A stretch of 64,000 nucleotides of DNA, taken from contig NC_034412.1 in the NCBI RefSeq assembly GCF_002078875.1, forward strand, positions 28,004,746 through 28,068,745. The letters are read 5' to 3'. The notes under the pieces were generated by a model. It was given only the letters and a program-made list of their open reading frames with translations. It searched no databases and was not told where the DNA came from. Source of the stretch: Numida meleagris. Its lineage: Eukaryota > Chordata > Aves > Galliformes > Numididae. Positions 42,401 through 57,400 of this stretch are shown here, piece after piece; positions within the stretch are counted from its first letter, which is position 1; every line of letters begins with the position of its first letter. Position numbers and translations under genes: made by a program.

Positions 42401-45400
42401 AGGAAATCTTATAACTGGGTTAAGATTAATTACTTTTTAAACAAACTAATTATGATTCAGCTTTTATAAGCTACTTCCAACAGGACTTCAATCTTTTGTG
42501 AGGGGAAGGGATATTCTTGATCTTAGAATCATAGAACCACCAGGGTTGGAAAAGACCTCTAAGATCGTCCAGGTCAACCACCCACCTATCACCAATATTT
42601 CCCACTAAAGCATGTCCCTTAGTACAACATCTAAATGCTTCTTGAACACCACCAGAGACAGTGACTCTGTCACCTCCCTGGGCAGCCCATTCCAGCACCT
42701 AACAGCTCTCTCAGAGAAGTATTTCCTAATGTCCAACTTGAATCTCCCCTGGCACAACTTGAGGCCATTCCTTCTAGTCTGTCACTAGTTACACAGGACA
42801 AAAGGCTGACTCCCACCTCACCACAATCTCCCTTCAGGTAGTTGTAGAGAGTGATAAGGTCTCCCCTGAGTCTCCTCTTCTCCAGACTGAATAATCCCAG
42901 CTCCTTCGGCCACTCTTCAAAAGACTGGTGCTCCACCCCTCACCAGCTTGCCTGCCTTTCTCTGAACACAATCCAGGGCCTCAATGTTTTGTTTTTTGTT
43001 GTTTTTGTTTTTGTTTTTTTTTTGCAGTGAGGGGCCCAAAACTGGACACAGTACTCGCGGTGCTGCCTCAGCAGTGCTGAGTACAGAGGGATGATCACTT
43101 CCCTACTCCTGCTGACAACGCTGTTTCTAATACAAGCCAAGATGCCACTGGCCATTTTGGCCACCTGGGCGCACTGCTGGCTCACGTTCAGCTGAATGTT
43201 GTCCAATATCCCCAGGTCCGTTTCCTCTACACAGTCTTCCAGCCACTCTGTCCCAAGCCTGTAGCGTTGTCTAGGGTTGCTGAGGCCAAAGTGCAGGATC
43301 CTGCACTTGGTCTCGATGAACTTCACTCTGCTGGCCCCAGCCCAGCTATCCAGCCTGACCAGATCCCTCCGTAGGTCCTTCCTACCCCCAGGCAGACCAG
43401 GAATTCCTTCCACCTTGGTGTCATCTACAAACTTACTGAGGGTGCACTCAATGCCCTCATCCAGGTCATCAATAAAGACATTGAACAGAACAGGCCCCAA
43501 CACCAACTCCTGGGGAATACCACTCATGACTAGTCACAAGCTGGTTGCGTCTGCATTTACCACCACTCTCTGGGCCTGGCCATCTTGACACTCTTACTTT
43601 TCTCATCTGTAATACATTTTTTCAACAGTGAAGTTTTGTTGGTCTTTTTAGATATTTTAACCCAATGTTAAAAGTAGGAAAGTAGAAATCCTTACAAATA
43701 AATTCTCTAAACCCGTGCTTAATATAAGTGCTTTGGATATTCTTCACAAATGCACATACAGAAATAAGAAGAAAAAATGGATTTTATTAAAACTAAGCTA
43801 TCTAAAATTGTATTGACTGCCATAATGGATCCATTTTCCATAAATTGCTTATTTTGTTGCATCATCTTTTTCATCGTTCTTCATCTATTTCCACTGTTTC
43901 TCAGCAAGAACTGCTTGTATTTCTTGGTGTCATTCTAGTTATGTCCTACAACATAGGAGATGCTCATCTGAAGGCACTTCTCAGAAAAAACAAGGTCTGA
44001 ACTATATTTCTCCATCAAGTACCTAACATGCCCCAAAAACAAACGTAATTGCCACAGATAACATAGCTAACAGTTATAATGGAAGCTTACCCAAATCACT
44101 AAATTAGAAGATTTATCCTGTTCTACGGTTTTACATCCTTGTAACACTAACGGAAGGCCAGAAAGTAGTAGTTACTCCAGGTAACAGTAACTACTTGTCT
44201 TTAGATATATGGGAAAAAAAATCAAAGAGATTAGCTGGAGGCCATGCAATCAATGAGGCAATTGGCAACTTATGCGGACCACCTACATTCAACAGCAATA
44301 AGAAGTGCAGAAAAGAGTCCACTCAGCCATCAACTCATTTTAAAATATCCTCCTTAGAAAAGGGAGCCACTGGACCATCAAGAGCGATGATCAAATATGC
44401 AGAGCACTTTCTTCCCATTTCAAGTCTATAGGTTTCTCAATTAGAGTTGCACAGTCAGAAAACATCACTTGATCACAAGTACTACTTACTACTACTACTC
44501 TGCAATTAGAACACGAATAGAATGCTGTATTTCATCTCTGCATTTAACAGCTATGTAGTATTTCAGATTTAATATATGCACTTTTTCTCCCTGAATCTCT
44601 TACTCCAGAACTGAAAAGCAGGAGCGTATTACGTATTAAGAAATTTCATTTCTAAAAGCCAAATAGGAAATAAGGTACAGGCTTTACGCAGTCATGAGGA
44701 ACACACAAGCAGAATGAGTGAAATGTAATAATTATGACAGAAATCTTTGAAAAAAACTTTCCACACATCAATTCCATATACCCTAGATAAAAATAATGCA
44801 GCCATACTAAATGTTTGATCGCAAGCCTCAACATTTCTTTGTTTAAAATAGGAGTTTTGATCTATTCTTAATTATTTGATGAATTATTGCTTCATTGTCA
44901 TACACAAATTCAATCTTACTCCAAGCTACAGTTTTATCTTTAAAAAAAGGCTAATTGCAATTGCAGAAATATGTTCAAATGTCCATGATAGCGTGAAAAA
45001 GTAATTATGTTAGATAATTACTATATTCCCTGACACATGGCAGAGACTTCTGTGTACTCAAGTCAGACTTTGGGGACTTGAAGGCATACACACACACATT
45101 TCACTTGTCTGGCACAAGTGAACAGATTTTTACTCCCAAATGCCATTAAAGTTGTACAAACTCACAGTAATACATGATAACTATGGCCACTGATGTCAAG
45201 GGGCACCTTCTACCAGCTGCTCAGCTCACCAGATGGGGAATTTTTGGAAAGCTTTTTACTTTACGCCTTTTGTTCTTACATGAACAAAAAACCCCACAAA
45301 TTTTAAATTACAGGCACTTTTGCTGCACATTTCTTTATTGCCTATGCATTTATTTCCTTTTGTGTAAGATGAATTTTATGGCACATTTATCGAGCGCTCA

Positions 45401-48400
45401 AAGTGTTTAGAATTGATTTTCATTATGACACACTCTCCTGTTTTTATACCCACAATTCTACATGCATGACAAGTAATAGCTAGTTAGACATTATTTTCAG
45501 GTGCAGAAGTGAAGACCAGCGCTTCATGATGTGTTTTTGGTGGCCTTAACACTGTACAAATTATAACTAACTTTATGAGGACATCTGTTAGAAGTACCAT
45601 ATTGTTTTGTGCACAAAGCAGAATGTGTCCCTTACCCTGAAACAGTCACTGTTCCCCAGTTTTTTCCCAAACCATTTTTTTTTAAATCAAAAGTTGTAGT
45701 AAACTTGGGCAGGACTGTTTAAGTGGTTCAAGTTTTTCCAGAATTTCTCAGGCTCTCTGTCGCTCACAACAGTATTCGTACAGACCAACAATTACTCTGT
45801 AGGAGCTTTTATTCAATCTCTGACACCCTCAATTTGTTACAATTTTAGAGAAGTTTTATCACTAGGTAGCTGCATGGAGGCAAAAAAAATACATCCCTAG
45901 GGGATTATCATAAAGGACAAGACCCTGCAAGAAGCTCAGATAGAAAAGCAATCCACATGCCATACAGAAAAAAAAAATTCTTAGCACAGAATATTTTTTT
46001 TTTTTAACAGAACTCATTTTACAGTCAAAGTGCTTCCTTTACACATTACTCAATAACCTGAAATGATTGGTAGCGTTAAGATGAAGTCAAGATACCAACA
46101 ATGTAAAGCAGCCAAAACCCATTAGAGGAAAAAAGCGGGAGGAAAAAATACAAACAAACAAAAAGCCCAAGTTTAAATAGAAAGAGAAGTCAAAAGACTA
46201 CCCTAGGGAATGTGGGTGACTCAGTATCTGCAGATCAGAAGCTGAAGTAGTACACAGACCTGTCTCTCACAACCCAACACAACTCCTTAACCTTCCAACT
46301 CAGAAAGAAGACCTCAGTCTACCTTCAGCTAAGATGAAATATCAACTAGGACTTGAATCTAGCAAGATAAAAAACGCTTCATGCCTCGCTAATTTCTTAA
46401 ATTCTCTCATCTGAAATTAAGTAGCACCCAGCCAAAGCACATGGTGCATCAGTTCTCAAATAAAACCAGCAACACAAGCATTATATTTTTGTATTTATAT
46501 TCATATACCTTTAACCTAAATATGTCAACTGAATGCTTACGATTCTTTCCTACTGAGGGATTTGCACTTTTATATTCTTCTTGTACCTATCACAAAAAAG
46601 ATGGTTGAAAACACCAGAAACACTGCTAGCATTTATATGTTTATTATATCCACCCCTTCTGCGGTGCACAAATGTTCTACATTGCAGTTAGATCAGTTTA
46701 GTCAGTCCCAAATCTATTCCACGGCACATCCCCTTTCTAGATGAAGCTCTTGTGCTCAGGAGAGATGGTGAATGGAGTAGTGAATACTGCCACAGTTTGA
46801 GAATTCACTGAAGCTTGCCAGAGTAAGCTGAGCTAGGAAACCTCAAAAAATCTGTATTTCTTTTCTGTGCTATTTTCTTCTTTGAAATTATTCTAGCCTT
46901 CAGTGTTCCTAGCCAGTAATTTGGAGGGTGGAACAATTAGTAAGATCACAAGGAAAACAGCAAAAAAAAAAAACTTCGCACTGTAACTTCCCTTCAGGCC
47001 ATAGAATATGTATTTTTCCCTCATTGTAACTTCCTCCAAAGTGAAACCAAGCTTTCAGGTTAGTCTGCTGCAGATGCTGAGTCGCACTTTTTGTTGTTGT
47101 GGTTTGTGGTGTGGTTTTGCTTTTTCTTTTTTCAAATAACTGTTTATGGTTTGAAAAATGCTTTCTAGATTATAGAAAAAAAGCACCGTGTGTGGACTGA
47201 GTAAAAAGCCCCAGCACACAGACCAAAATGCAAAACAAATAACAAAAGCAAAAAGAGCCCAACCACCATGAAAGTTTACATTTCTTTCTTCTTCATTATA
47301 GGAAGGTCAGTAAGTGAACCTACTTCTATAAATGACATCTGAAACAGTACTCAGCACTAAGCAACTCTGCACCAACTCAGGCAGAGTAATACTGAGGAAA
47401 TACTCTTAGTTTTTTTCCATTAAACTAGAGTAGCACAAAACTGGAAATAGGTATTTGCGCTAGAATTGAGAAATTTGTCACCCTATTATGTCACATATCA
47501 CTTGTATTTCCATGAGATACTATTACATTATTAGTTTTTAGTGTCACCAGAATGTTCGTTATTAGCAATTTAACAATACATAAAATCTATTTTGCAATCT
47601 CAATATTTGATTAATCTCATATTTGATATACATTGACTAATTGCTTCATAGAGCAGTTAGAACATCAACAAGTTGTTTTGTTGTTTTTAAACAGAGAAAG
47701 TTCAAGTACAACACTTATTTCTCACACGTACCACTCTTCCAATTCTATCCATTTGCAAACGCTATTATGGCACAAAGAGAAAGATAGGTGAAATAAAGAA
47801 TCATTAAGGTTGGAAAAGATCTCTAGGATCATCTAGCTCAGCCATTCACCTACCACCAATATTGCCCACTAAACCATGACTGTAAGTTCTTCATCTACCC
47901 TCTCCTTAAACACCTCCAAGGACAGCGACTCCACTACACACCTGTACAGCTTGTACCAATGCCTCACTACTCCTTCTGAGTAGAAACTCTTTCTAATACC
48001 CAACCTGAACCTCCCCTGCACAACTTAAGGCGATTTCCTCTTCTCCTATCTCTGTTTAGCTGAAAGGAGAGGCCAATCCCCACCTTGCCAAACCCCCATT
48101 CAGGTTGCTGTAGCGAATGATAAGGTCTCCTTCTGAGACTTCTCATTTCCAGACTAAACAATCCCAGCTCCCTCAGTAGCTCCCCATAAGACTTGTGCTC
48201 CAGACCCTTCACTCTAAACTCTCCAGGGGCTCGATGTCTTTCTTGCAGAGAGGGGCCCAAAACTGAACACAGTACTCAAGGTGCAGCCTCACCAGAGTTG
48301 AGTATGGGGGACGATCACCTCCCTAGTCCTGCTGACTGCACTACATCTGATACAAGCCAGGATGCCATTGGCCTTCCTGGCACACTGTTGGCTCATGTTC

Positions 48401-51400
48401 AGCCAAGAATACAGTTTTGTTCACCAGAAAGCATCAGGTCTTAATACATAACTGCTAGGGGGAAAAAAAATGAAAAAAATAGAAAAAGAGCAAAAAAGAT
48501 GTCACACTGAAGATAAAAGGTTTGTTTAAACTTTACTCAGATTCATTGAAAATATCTGCACATATACTATCATGCATGGATACATATATTACTTGGGTGT
48601 AATCAGTTCAGCAAAACACGTTGTCTGAATCAATAATCTCATCATGAGAGATAAGGATTTTCTTTTCTAAATTCCGGAAAAAACTGAGTTTAGAAAGTTG
48701 CTCTAGGCTAATCATATTTTTCAGAATGGGCACTATAGTGGTACATCAGTGTTTTACAGAAACAGGTGTGTCACTTGACTACGGCAGCACTGTGCTCTGT
48801 ACTGCAGATACAAATAGTGAGATAGCAGAATCATTACTTTTAGGTATGTCACAACCTATTTGACAATAAGGATTACATTATCTTCAGAGAGAAAATCCAT
48901 TCTGTCATATTTCTCCCACAACACCTGGACTACAACAACTCAGAAAAACAGCCAATTCTATATTAAAATCTCAAATGAATTCAAAATTTTCCATCCAGCC
49001 TTACTGGTAACAGATGCTTAGATTATGAAATCTCAGAGTAAGGAATGTAGAGCTCATTTTTAAGGCTGTGCTATTAAGATACAATGTCAAATTTCTCTTA
49101 AAATCCACTGTCTTGCAATTAGCTTGATAATGAAAACCGCAAACATATACAAAAACTTTATATATATATATATATATATTTCTTTTAATTGGAGCAGACT
49201 CTTTAATGAGGTCCGGCAAAGAGCCAGGAACGACTCAATCTATCGCAGCATAGAAGGGCCAGACAGTGCTACCTGCAGACACTGGCTTACAGTGAGAATT
49301 CCTCACTAATAAGACTCAAAGTACATTTTAGGCAAGGCATGCAATTAGATTGAGCTCACACCAGTACCATCTCTATGTGTGCTGTGGCCTCCTTTCCTCA
49401 CTGTAGGCAGAAGCAGAAGAATTCAAGGATCTTAACAGGCCTTCCTGTCTCTGCATATCTCTAAGTGTGACAGCCCTGACACAGGGCTTGGGAAGGCCCA
49501 TTCACACCCACACCTATATCAGATCTCTTGTATTCTATGCAATAGGCTGGAAGTTGTTTAAAAACCTGGGAGTAGGAGGGCCTTCACAACTCCCATGAAA
49601 TCACTGTTCCACACAGTTCCAGCACCTTCCACCCTCTCGCTCAACACTACAGATACAGACACACCAAGTCCTCAGTAGTGCCAAACCAACACCTCTTTGG
49701 TCCTTGTACATCATCTGATCTCAACTTTCTCTGGCTGTATCTATCACGAGATACAGCACACACTGCTATTTTGCTTCCTACTCACCAGCACACAATTCAC
49801 TTCAAAAAGACAAACATGTCAACAGAATCATAGAATCATAAGGTTGGAAAGACCAATACAATCACCTATTCCAAACATCAGCCCATGTCTGTGACCACTC
49901 TAAACCATGCCACTCAGTGCCACATCTGCTCTTTTCTTGAAAACCTCCAGTGACAGCGACTCTACCACTTCTCTGGGCAGCTTGTACTATACCATTCTTT
50001 CTGAAAAGTAATTTTTCCTAATATCCAACCCGAACATCGCCTGGTGCAGGTTCTTGAAATTTAAGTCCTGTACTGATATTAATGTTTCTTGTTCAGAACC
50101 ACAGCAAGTAGTAAGTCAGTGAAATGTTATCTATATCCTCTTTATGTCCTACAAACCAGTGAAGGCAGGGCAATAGGTTGCTGCAGTAATGGTACAGAAT
50201 AGACTGGGAAAGTCTTACTTCAAGGTTCTGCAGAACCTCAGAGTTTCTGAGAAAAATGACCATAAATAGCACGTGTGTGTTGTTTTTTGTTTGTTTCTAA
50301 AATCAAGGATGCAACTAGAGAAAAAATCAAATAAGAGAAACAAAACTTTAAAAACAATGAGGTATTACACTACAACTGCTTTAAAATGTTTCAGCATGAC
50401 AATGCTGTAAAATATAGATCCAAACAATTCATCTACTTCTTCTTAGAGACAATTTTCTAATTATTGTTGTTAAAACAGTCCCATCTTTCTATACTCATAT
50501 AATCCCAAGACTATATAGCTGGTCAAATTTGGCTAATAAATGAGCTTGATAAAAGCTACAGATTTCATGGTAATGAATGAAAAATTTTATTCCACAGTAT
50601 GGGTATAGTCTACAACCATATTCTGAACAAGGAAGTGCTTCCATTGGCTGCAAACTGTTACTGCTGCCACAATTTAAGATAACAATAAATGATTCATGAC
50701 TCTTGTGAAGCCTAGAAAATAAAGCAGAGAGATCTATTATTACTTGAAAGTACACTAAGAACCAACTTTTTATTTAAGTTAAGCAATCCCAACCTAGAAA
50801 AAGAAACAGTTGGTTTGCATTCCCTTTAGAACTAAGGTTACACTGCTAAATTCCACTTCTCAATGCAGAATCTTGCCTTTTCTCTTTTAATCGAATATGA
50901 AACAAAACTCGAGGAAGAACCTCCCCCAAATAATAAACTTTACACATAAATGTATCAGCCACGAGCTAAGAAAAGGGAGAGAGGAGACCAGGGGCGCTGT
51001 CCCTTGTGCTGAAGTCCCGTACAGAGTCACACGTACGCAGAACGCAGCAGACCGAGCCCCATTGTAACAAAGCCCAATTCAAAACTAAAGGAGAAAGTCT
51101 TGCCTGTTCTACACAGAAAAGGATTTTTCACTTTTCACAGTTCTTTGAGAAAGTCTGATCTGCCTTAGAAAGAAAATCCTGGTCAAATTCAGTATTATTT
51201 TGTTCATCATCAAGAAGAATAAATATTACCATAAAAATATTTTTTTATAAATATAAATGCTTTCGGATTATGTACTTAATGTAGCCAGAACTTATAGGAT
51301 TCTTCCTTAAAAATTTTTCTTGTTCAGATAGCAAGACTTAAAACTGGATACACCTGTAGCACTGGCATCACAAGTTTCACAAAGGTGGGAGTACACTCAG

Positions 51401-54400
51401 TCTCTCAGCCTGTCTGATATTCCTTAACTAAATGAATAATTTAAATCATCTGAATATCCGCATCAGCGAGTTGTCTTTAATGAGAACACAATTTGGTGGG
51501 CATATGTGACCATAACAGCTGCTTGCTAAAACACTCTTTAGATTTGAGAGTATTCCTCTAAAAGGAGTCCTGGAACACAGGCTTTACTGATGACTAAGCT
51601 CTATCCCAGATAACTTTTGTTTGAATTGCATTTGCAACATGCCATCTCAGAAGAAAATCATCTGCAGCAGTTCGTAACAGAAGTCAGTGTGAAAGGTACC
51701 TGGAGCAAATTACCAGTGTTTTTGCTTCCTGATTTGTTTCCAGTTCCAGGTAACACCACTCAGCTACTAGGTTTAGGAACTAGAATCAATTTAGTAAACT
51801 GTCTCAGCTACAAACACTACTTCAACGTAATTCAGGATCTGAGTCAGTCATGAAACTCAAGTGAATGGGAGGTTATATCTGAAGACAGGACAACAACTGC
51901 TAACTGGCAATGATGTCAGATTTTTTTTTATTTGGTTGGTTTGTTGAAGTTCCATATTTGCTTCTTAAAAAAATATTTAGCAGGAAAAAATTTACATTAA
52001 CTTTTTAACATGTCAAATGCTTCCTTCATAAAATCTCTAACACTAGAAGGAAATCCTTTTGATAACTGAAGCCTAGTATTTTAAACTAAAAACAATTTTT
52101 GAGTAGGAGAGGGAAAGGGCACACACATTCCCTCAAGTTTTCTATTTATTGGAACTGGGAACTAAGAAGATAAAAAGGATTATGAACATCAAACTTTCTT
52201 GAAGTCAAAATTCAGGAGCACCAGAACACATGTGTCAGCAGATTCTATGCACTGGCTATAAACGTACAGGAAACAAGTTACAGAGATATGGAATCTTTAG
52301 CTTCAAATTCTTTATCAGTGAGAAGACCAATTTTAAAATCAATACTGCTATTTGACACACAGTCAATACACAGCAACTCAAGTTGGTGAAATATGCTTTT
52401 ACCTGACAGTCATACTATGCAACCAGTATCATTTATGTAATCTTATCAGGAAGAGCAGCCTGTAAAGAACTGGTATTATCTTACAGTAAGCCAATAAAAG
52501 CACACTGAGAAAACTCCTAATTGCTTACAGATAGCAGAAGAAATGGGTTTTATTTACAAGAAATTAAAAAAGATAAAAGGACCCAAAATTAGTAGAGCAA
52601 ACCTAGCCTGTATTAAGTAACACTTCTCTTTTCTCTCACTGTCATGAAATTGCCAGTTTAAAGTAATAACATTCCCAAACAGGAGTCAGAAGACTTAACA
52701 AATGTCTTTTTTAAAGCATCTTAAGGACCTCACAGACTGACTTACAGCTATACTTTTTGGGGAACTTTTCAATCCATTAGAAACAGCAATGATTTATCAT
52801 CACAGCATTACAGAAAAACATCACCAGCAAGCATTAAGCGTCTTATACCTGCCGATACAGGTGGATTTCCATGCAAGCAGAGCATAGTTGTCCAAACAGC
52901 GGTCATTCCAAGAAAAGAAGAATAACATCCTGTGTCTTTTTAGAATACCATAAAATACTGACATATACATGGTTAGAAATTTTGTCATATATTGTATTTA
53001 ACAACATCACAACCAATAGGTGCATTATATTCAAATGAGGAAGACAAAGCACCATGTGTCAAAGTACATCAGTAAGGAGATTCATATGCTGGATTTCAAA
53101 CCCATGCCTCCCCATCTCCCTCAACATCTCTTGCTGAATGAAAATTAAATATCCTAAAGATGGGAATTACATGGTGCTTTAGAGACAGCTATACTTGAAA
53201 ACAAGCATCCTTACACTTCCTGTAACAACATTTCGGTATGTTAGGTAATAGATGACTGTATCTAGTCAACTGTTAAATTATAATTACTGAAAAATGAAGA
53301 GCAGAATGCAAGACAGCAGTCACCAAAAACACAAACATCTATTATCTGTATTAAAAATTATTTCATTAATTTCCTGGAATTCTAAGATATTTACTTTGTG
53401 TCCTCAAGTCACGCAGAAAAGAAAATGAACGAAGACATCTTTTATTAGCATGGATATCAGTGAAATTCTGGCAAATCACTCTGATTTTACATTTTGATAA
53501 AGTGATCAAAGCCATCTACAAATTTAACTACACTAAACACTGTGCCTCCCTGTCTAAAAATCCAATGTGTTGCTTGACTTTAGGTCATAAGGCAATAAAA
53601 CAACAGGTAGATATGTAAAACCTTTATATTTTTTTCCAATTATAGACAGGTTTCATGTATCAAACATCTCTGTGCTTCACAATTGCCACAAAAATAATTT
53701 CACAAGGACATGTAAGTACTTTCTTTGTAGCACACAAGATAATGTCTTTTAAAATGTTATCTGTCATTACATCTACTTAAGCAAATATCACATAATACAT
53801 ATTACTATGTAATATGTATTACATAGTACATATTAAAAAATGTATCCCCATTAAGAACATTGAGCTACCATCTCTCGCTCAAAATCATGGCAATGTCTCT
53901 TAACCTATTTATAAGCTCTAAGGAAAATATTAGCTTTAACACTAGTCTGGCATTTAAAGTAAATGTTAGCAGCTACTCTAATGTAGCATTTGAAATCACC
54001 GCTAGGTTTCAGCTTCATTTCTGAAAAGATCTGTATACAAAAAATAAAACAAAATGCACACTCTTCACAAGAAAACGGACATACATCATGTTGAGAAACA
54101 AATTCAACAGTTTTTTGTTTTTTTTTTTAAGAAAAAAACATAACAGCAAAAATAACAGGCTCAAATCTAATGCACCATACTATCTCCCTAAATGTCAAAG
54201 TATTACTCTGACAGTATTCGTGGTCTCAAAAGCTACAGTCTTTCTGACTTGGAGATGGCAGAATATGGAATCATTGCTGAAAAAGAAAGTGCAGTCCTGT
54301 GTCTCTTCCATAACACAAAGCTGTGTGGTACACAGAATTAAATTTAAAGTACACATTGGGTTGGGGATATGAAAGGGAAAGATAAAGATGTTTCAGCAGA

Positions 54401-57400
54401 CACACACAAACTAATGTAGCAGCACGTAATTTTTATACCTGTTGGAGAAAAATAAAATTCTTCCTTGTATTTTATTACACACTATGAGATTCTATGATGG
54501 AAAGTAATCGTTCATCATCACCTCTGTCAGAACAACAATGTATTAAGACTACAGGAAAGTAGTAGGCATGAGAAGAAAAATATTATCAACATTTACTGAT
54601 AATTTAACAGCTGTATTTTTCCTTCATGAAGACTGAAAGCTAAAAATAAAGCAACAATACCATAGAAAAAACACTGTTTGTTAAGACTAACTACAGAATT
54701 TCAAGTACTATAGTATCTTCAGGACATTGGGTTTGGTTTTCTGTCAAAGGAGATAAGAATCATCACTATACAAGTAAGTCATGCTGCCTTAATTCCAAAA
54801 GATATATTGAAGTTCCAAAGGCTTTTTTTTTTTTCTTTTTAAAGAAAATTCTTGCAAGGTAATATCAAGTACTGCCTTGTGTCTGTCACTGCCTTGTACT
54901 CTCTGAGACAATTACTCTCAGATAAACAAAAATCATTTTTTTGCTTCTTGTGGACTATTCATCACGGACAGCTCATTGTCTTAATCCCTTATAAAAAGAG
55001 TAAGTTTTCCAGTACCTTATTTTAAAAAATAATGGTTCAGTTGAACAGATATAATGTCTACAACATCATAGTAATTAAAAAATTATTTTGGCAGCCAGAA
55101 GTAACTTCTCTGCTATATCATGTTGTGTACTGTGGGCTTTTATAAATGTACTACTACCATTCTGAGCATACTGGTTGGCTGGTCGCAGCCAAAGGGTTGT
55201 AATCAATGCTACTGTGTCAGGGTGGAGGCTGGTCACGAGTGGTGTCCCCCAAGGCTCAGTCCTGGGCCCGGTGCTCTTCAATGTCTTTATCAATGACACA
55301 GACGATGGAATCGAGTGTACCCTCAGCAAGTTTGCAGATGACACCAAGCTGAGCGGTGCAGTCGATACACTGGAAGGAAGGGAAGCCATCCAGAGGGACC
55401 TGGACAGGCTGGACAAGTGGGTCCACGAGAACCTAATGAGGTTTAACAAGGCCAAGTGCAGGGTGCTGCACTTGGGCCAGGGCAATCCCAGGTATTTATG
55501 CAACCTGGGGGAAGAAGTACTTGAAAGCAGCCCTGCGGAAAGGGACTTGGGGGTCCTGGTGGACGAGAAGCTGGACATGAGCCAGCAGTGTGCGCTGGCA
55601 GCCCGGAGGGCCAACTATGTTCTGGGCTGCATTACAAGAGGAGTGGCCAGCAGGGAGAGGGAGGTGGTGGTCCCCCTCTACTCGGCTCTCGTGAGGCCCC
55701 ATCTGGAGTACTGTGTCCAGGCCTGGGGCCCCCAGCACAAGAAGGACGTGGAGCTCTTGGAACGAGTGCAGAGGAGGGCGACCAAGATGATCAGAGGGCT
55801 GGAGCACCTCTCCTACGGGCAAAGGTTGAGGGAACTGGGCTTGTTTAGTTTAGAGAAGAGAAGGCTCCGGGGAGACCTCATTGTGGCCTTCCAATACTTG
55901 AAGGGAGTGTATAAACAGGAGGGGGATCGATTGTTTGTGAGGGTGGATAGTGATAGGACAAGGGGGAATGGTTTTAAGCTGAGACAGGGGAGATTTAGGT
56001 TAGATATTAGGAGGAAGTTTTTCACACAGAGGGTGGTGACGCACTGGAACAGGTTGCCCAGGGAGGTTGTGGATGCCCCGTCCCTGGAGCCATTCAAGGC
56101 CAGACTGGACGTGACTCTGGGCAGCCTGGTCTAGTGGTTGGCGACCCTGCACTTGGCAGGGGGGTTGAGACTCGATGATCTTTGAGGTCCTTTTCAACCC
56201 AAGCCATTCTATGATTCTATGATTCTATACAGCACTTATTTTTTGCACAGTTGTCATGGTGGTAGTTCTTTGATTCTTGCAAATTTCAGGTTAGTGTTTC
56301 CTGATAAGCTAACTAAACTTCACTCAGCTATCCTGTCCAATTTCTTGTGTATGAAAACTTCTTAAAGTGCTTAAACTCACCTTAAAATAGTAATCCATCT
56401 GTGTATACAAGACAATGTAAACAGGCTATTTTATGAAACAGTGTATATTCACAAACAAATTAATGCATTTATGAGACAGAGTGAGCATTTTATTGTCCAT
56501 GATCTTTAAGAAACAAGAATATGTTTCTTCAGGAAACATATACATTGCATTTCTTTAGCCTTTGTTACCAAAATAAAGAAAATCAGAAGTCCATAATAAC
56601 TGTTTAAATGTTATATAAATACGAAATAAGGAACATTTATTTATGTAGTCCTGATGCAATCAAGTCAATATTTTCAAAAACTAAAAAAAAGATTTGAAGT
56701 CTTGATGGCATCATTTGATTTCTAGGTCACTGACTTAACTCACTTTGAGTATGAGTTTTATTAACAAACTTTTCTGAAAACAGAAACCAAAGGGGTTTTT
56801 TTGGCATTACAGAAACATAATCACAAGTTTCAATGCACACCTATGACTCTTCTCAAATACTAAATAAAGTTGAATTAACTACTGAACACCAAGTCCACAT
56901 CATCTTGTGAATACATCAAATATTCTACCCTTCAGTCTTTATTACTGCAACAATCTTTTCTAACAGCATTAATAAGATAGACAACTTGTTCAGTTAAATG
57001 CTGTGTCCAAACCTATTAGCATTAATGAGTCCTAAGCCTTCCCAGAGCCATTGAAACAAAAGTATTGTACTTGCATATGGACATATAGTGCAGTGCTGCT
57101 GTAACAAGTTACAAAACACTTAAGCATTTACAGTGCTTTATTATGGAACAAGACTACACAGTCTTTAGACTACACTTGAAGCTTCCCAGTTACATTTGTT
57201 ACACAAGCTCTTGTTAACTACAACCTCCATTGACTACTGAGGGGGCAAATCACCTAAAAATTACAGGAATAGACTGAAGAAAAGTTTTTGCTCAAACAAG
57301 GGATGTAGCACAGAAGGATTACCTTTAAAAGCTCCCTCTAGCTGCCACTGTTATCATGTTGGTATTCCTAACTTTTATCATTTTTCCATTACGGACACCT

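Noticed and set aside
46291..46365. Minus-strand exon candidate with excellent acceptor and donor
   Set aside because: All three frames contain stops, so it is a chance pair of splice-like sites.
52418..52475. Minus-strand exon candidate with excellent splice sites (CTGTCAG|GTAAAAGC)
   Set aside because: All frames are closed.
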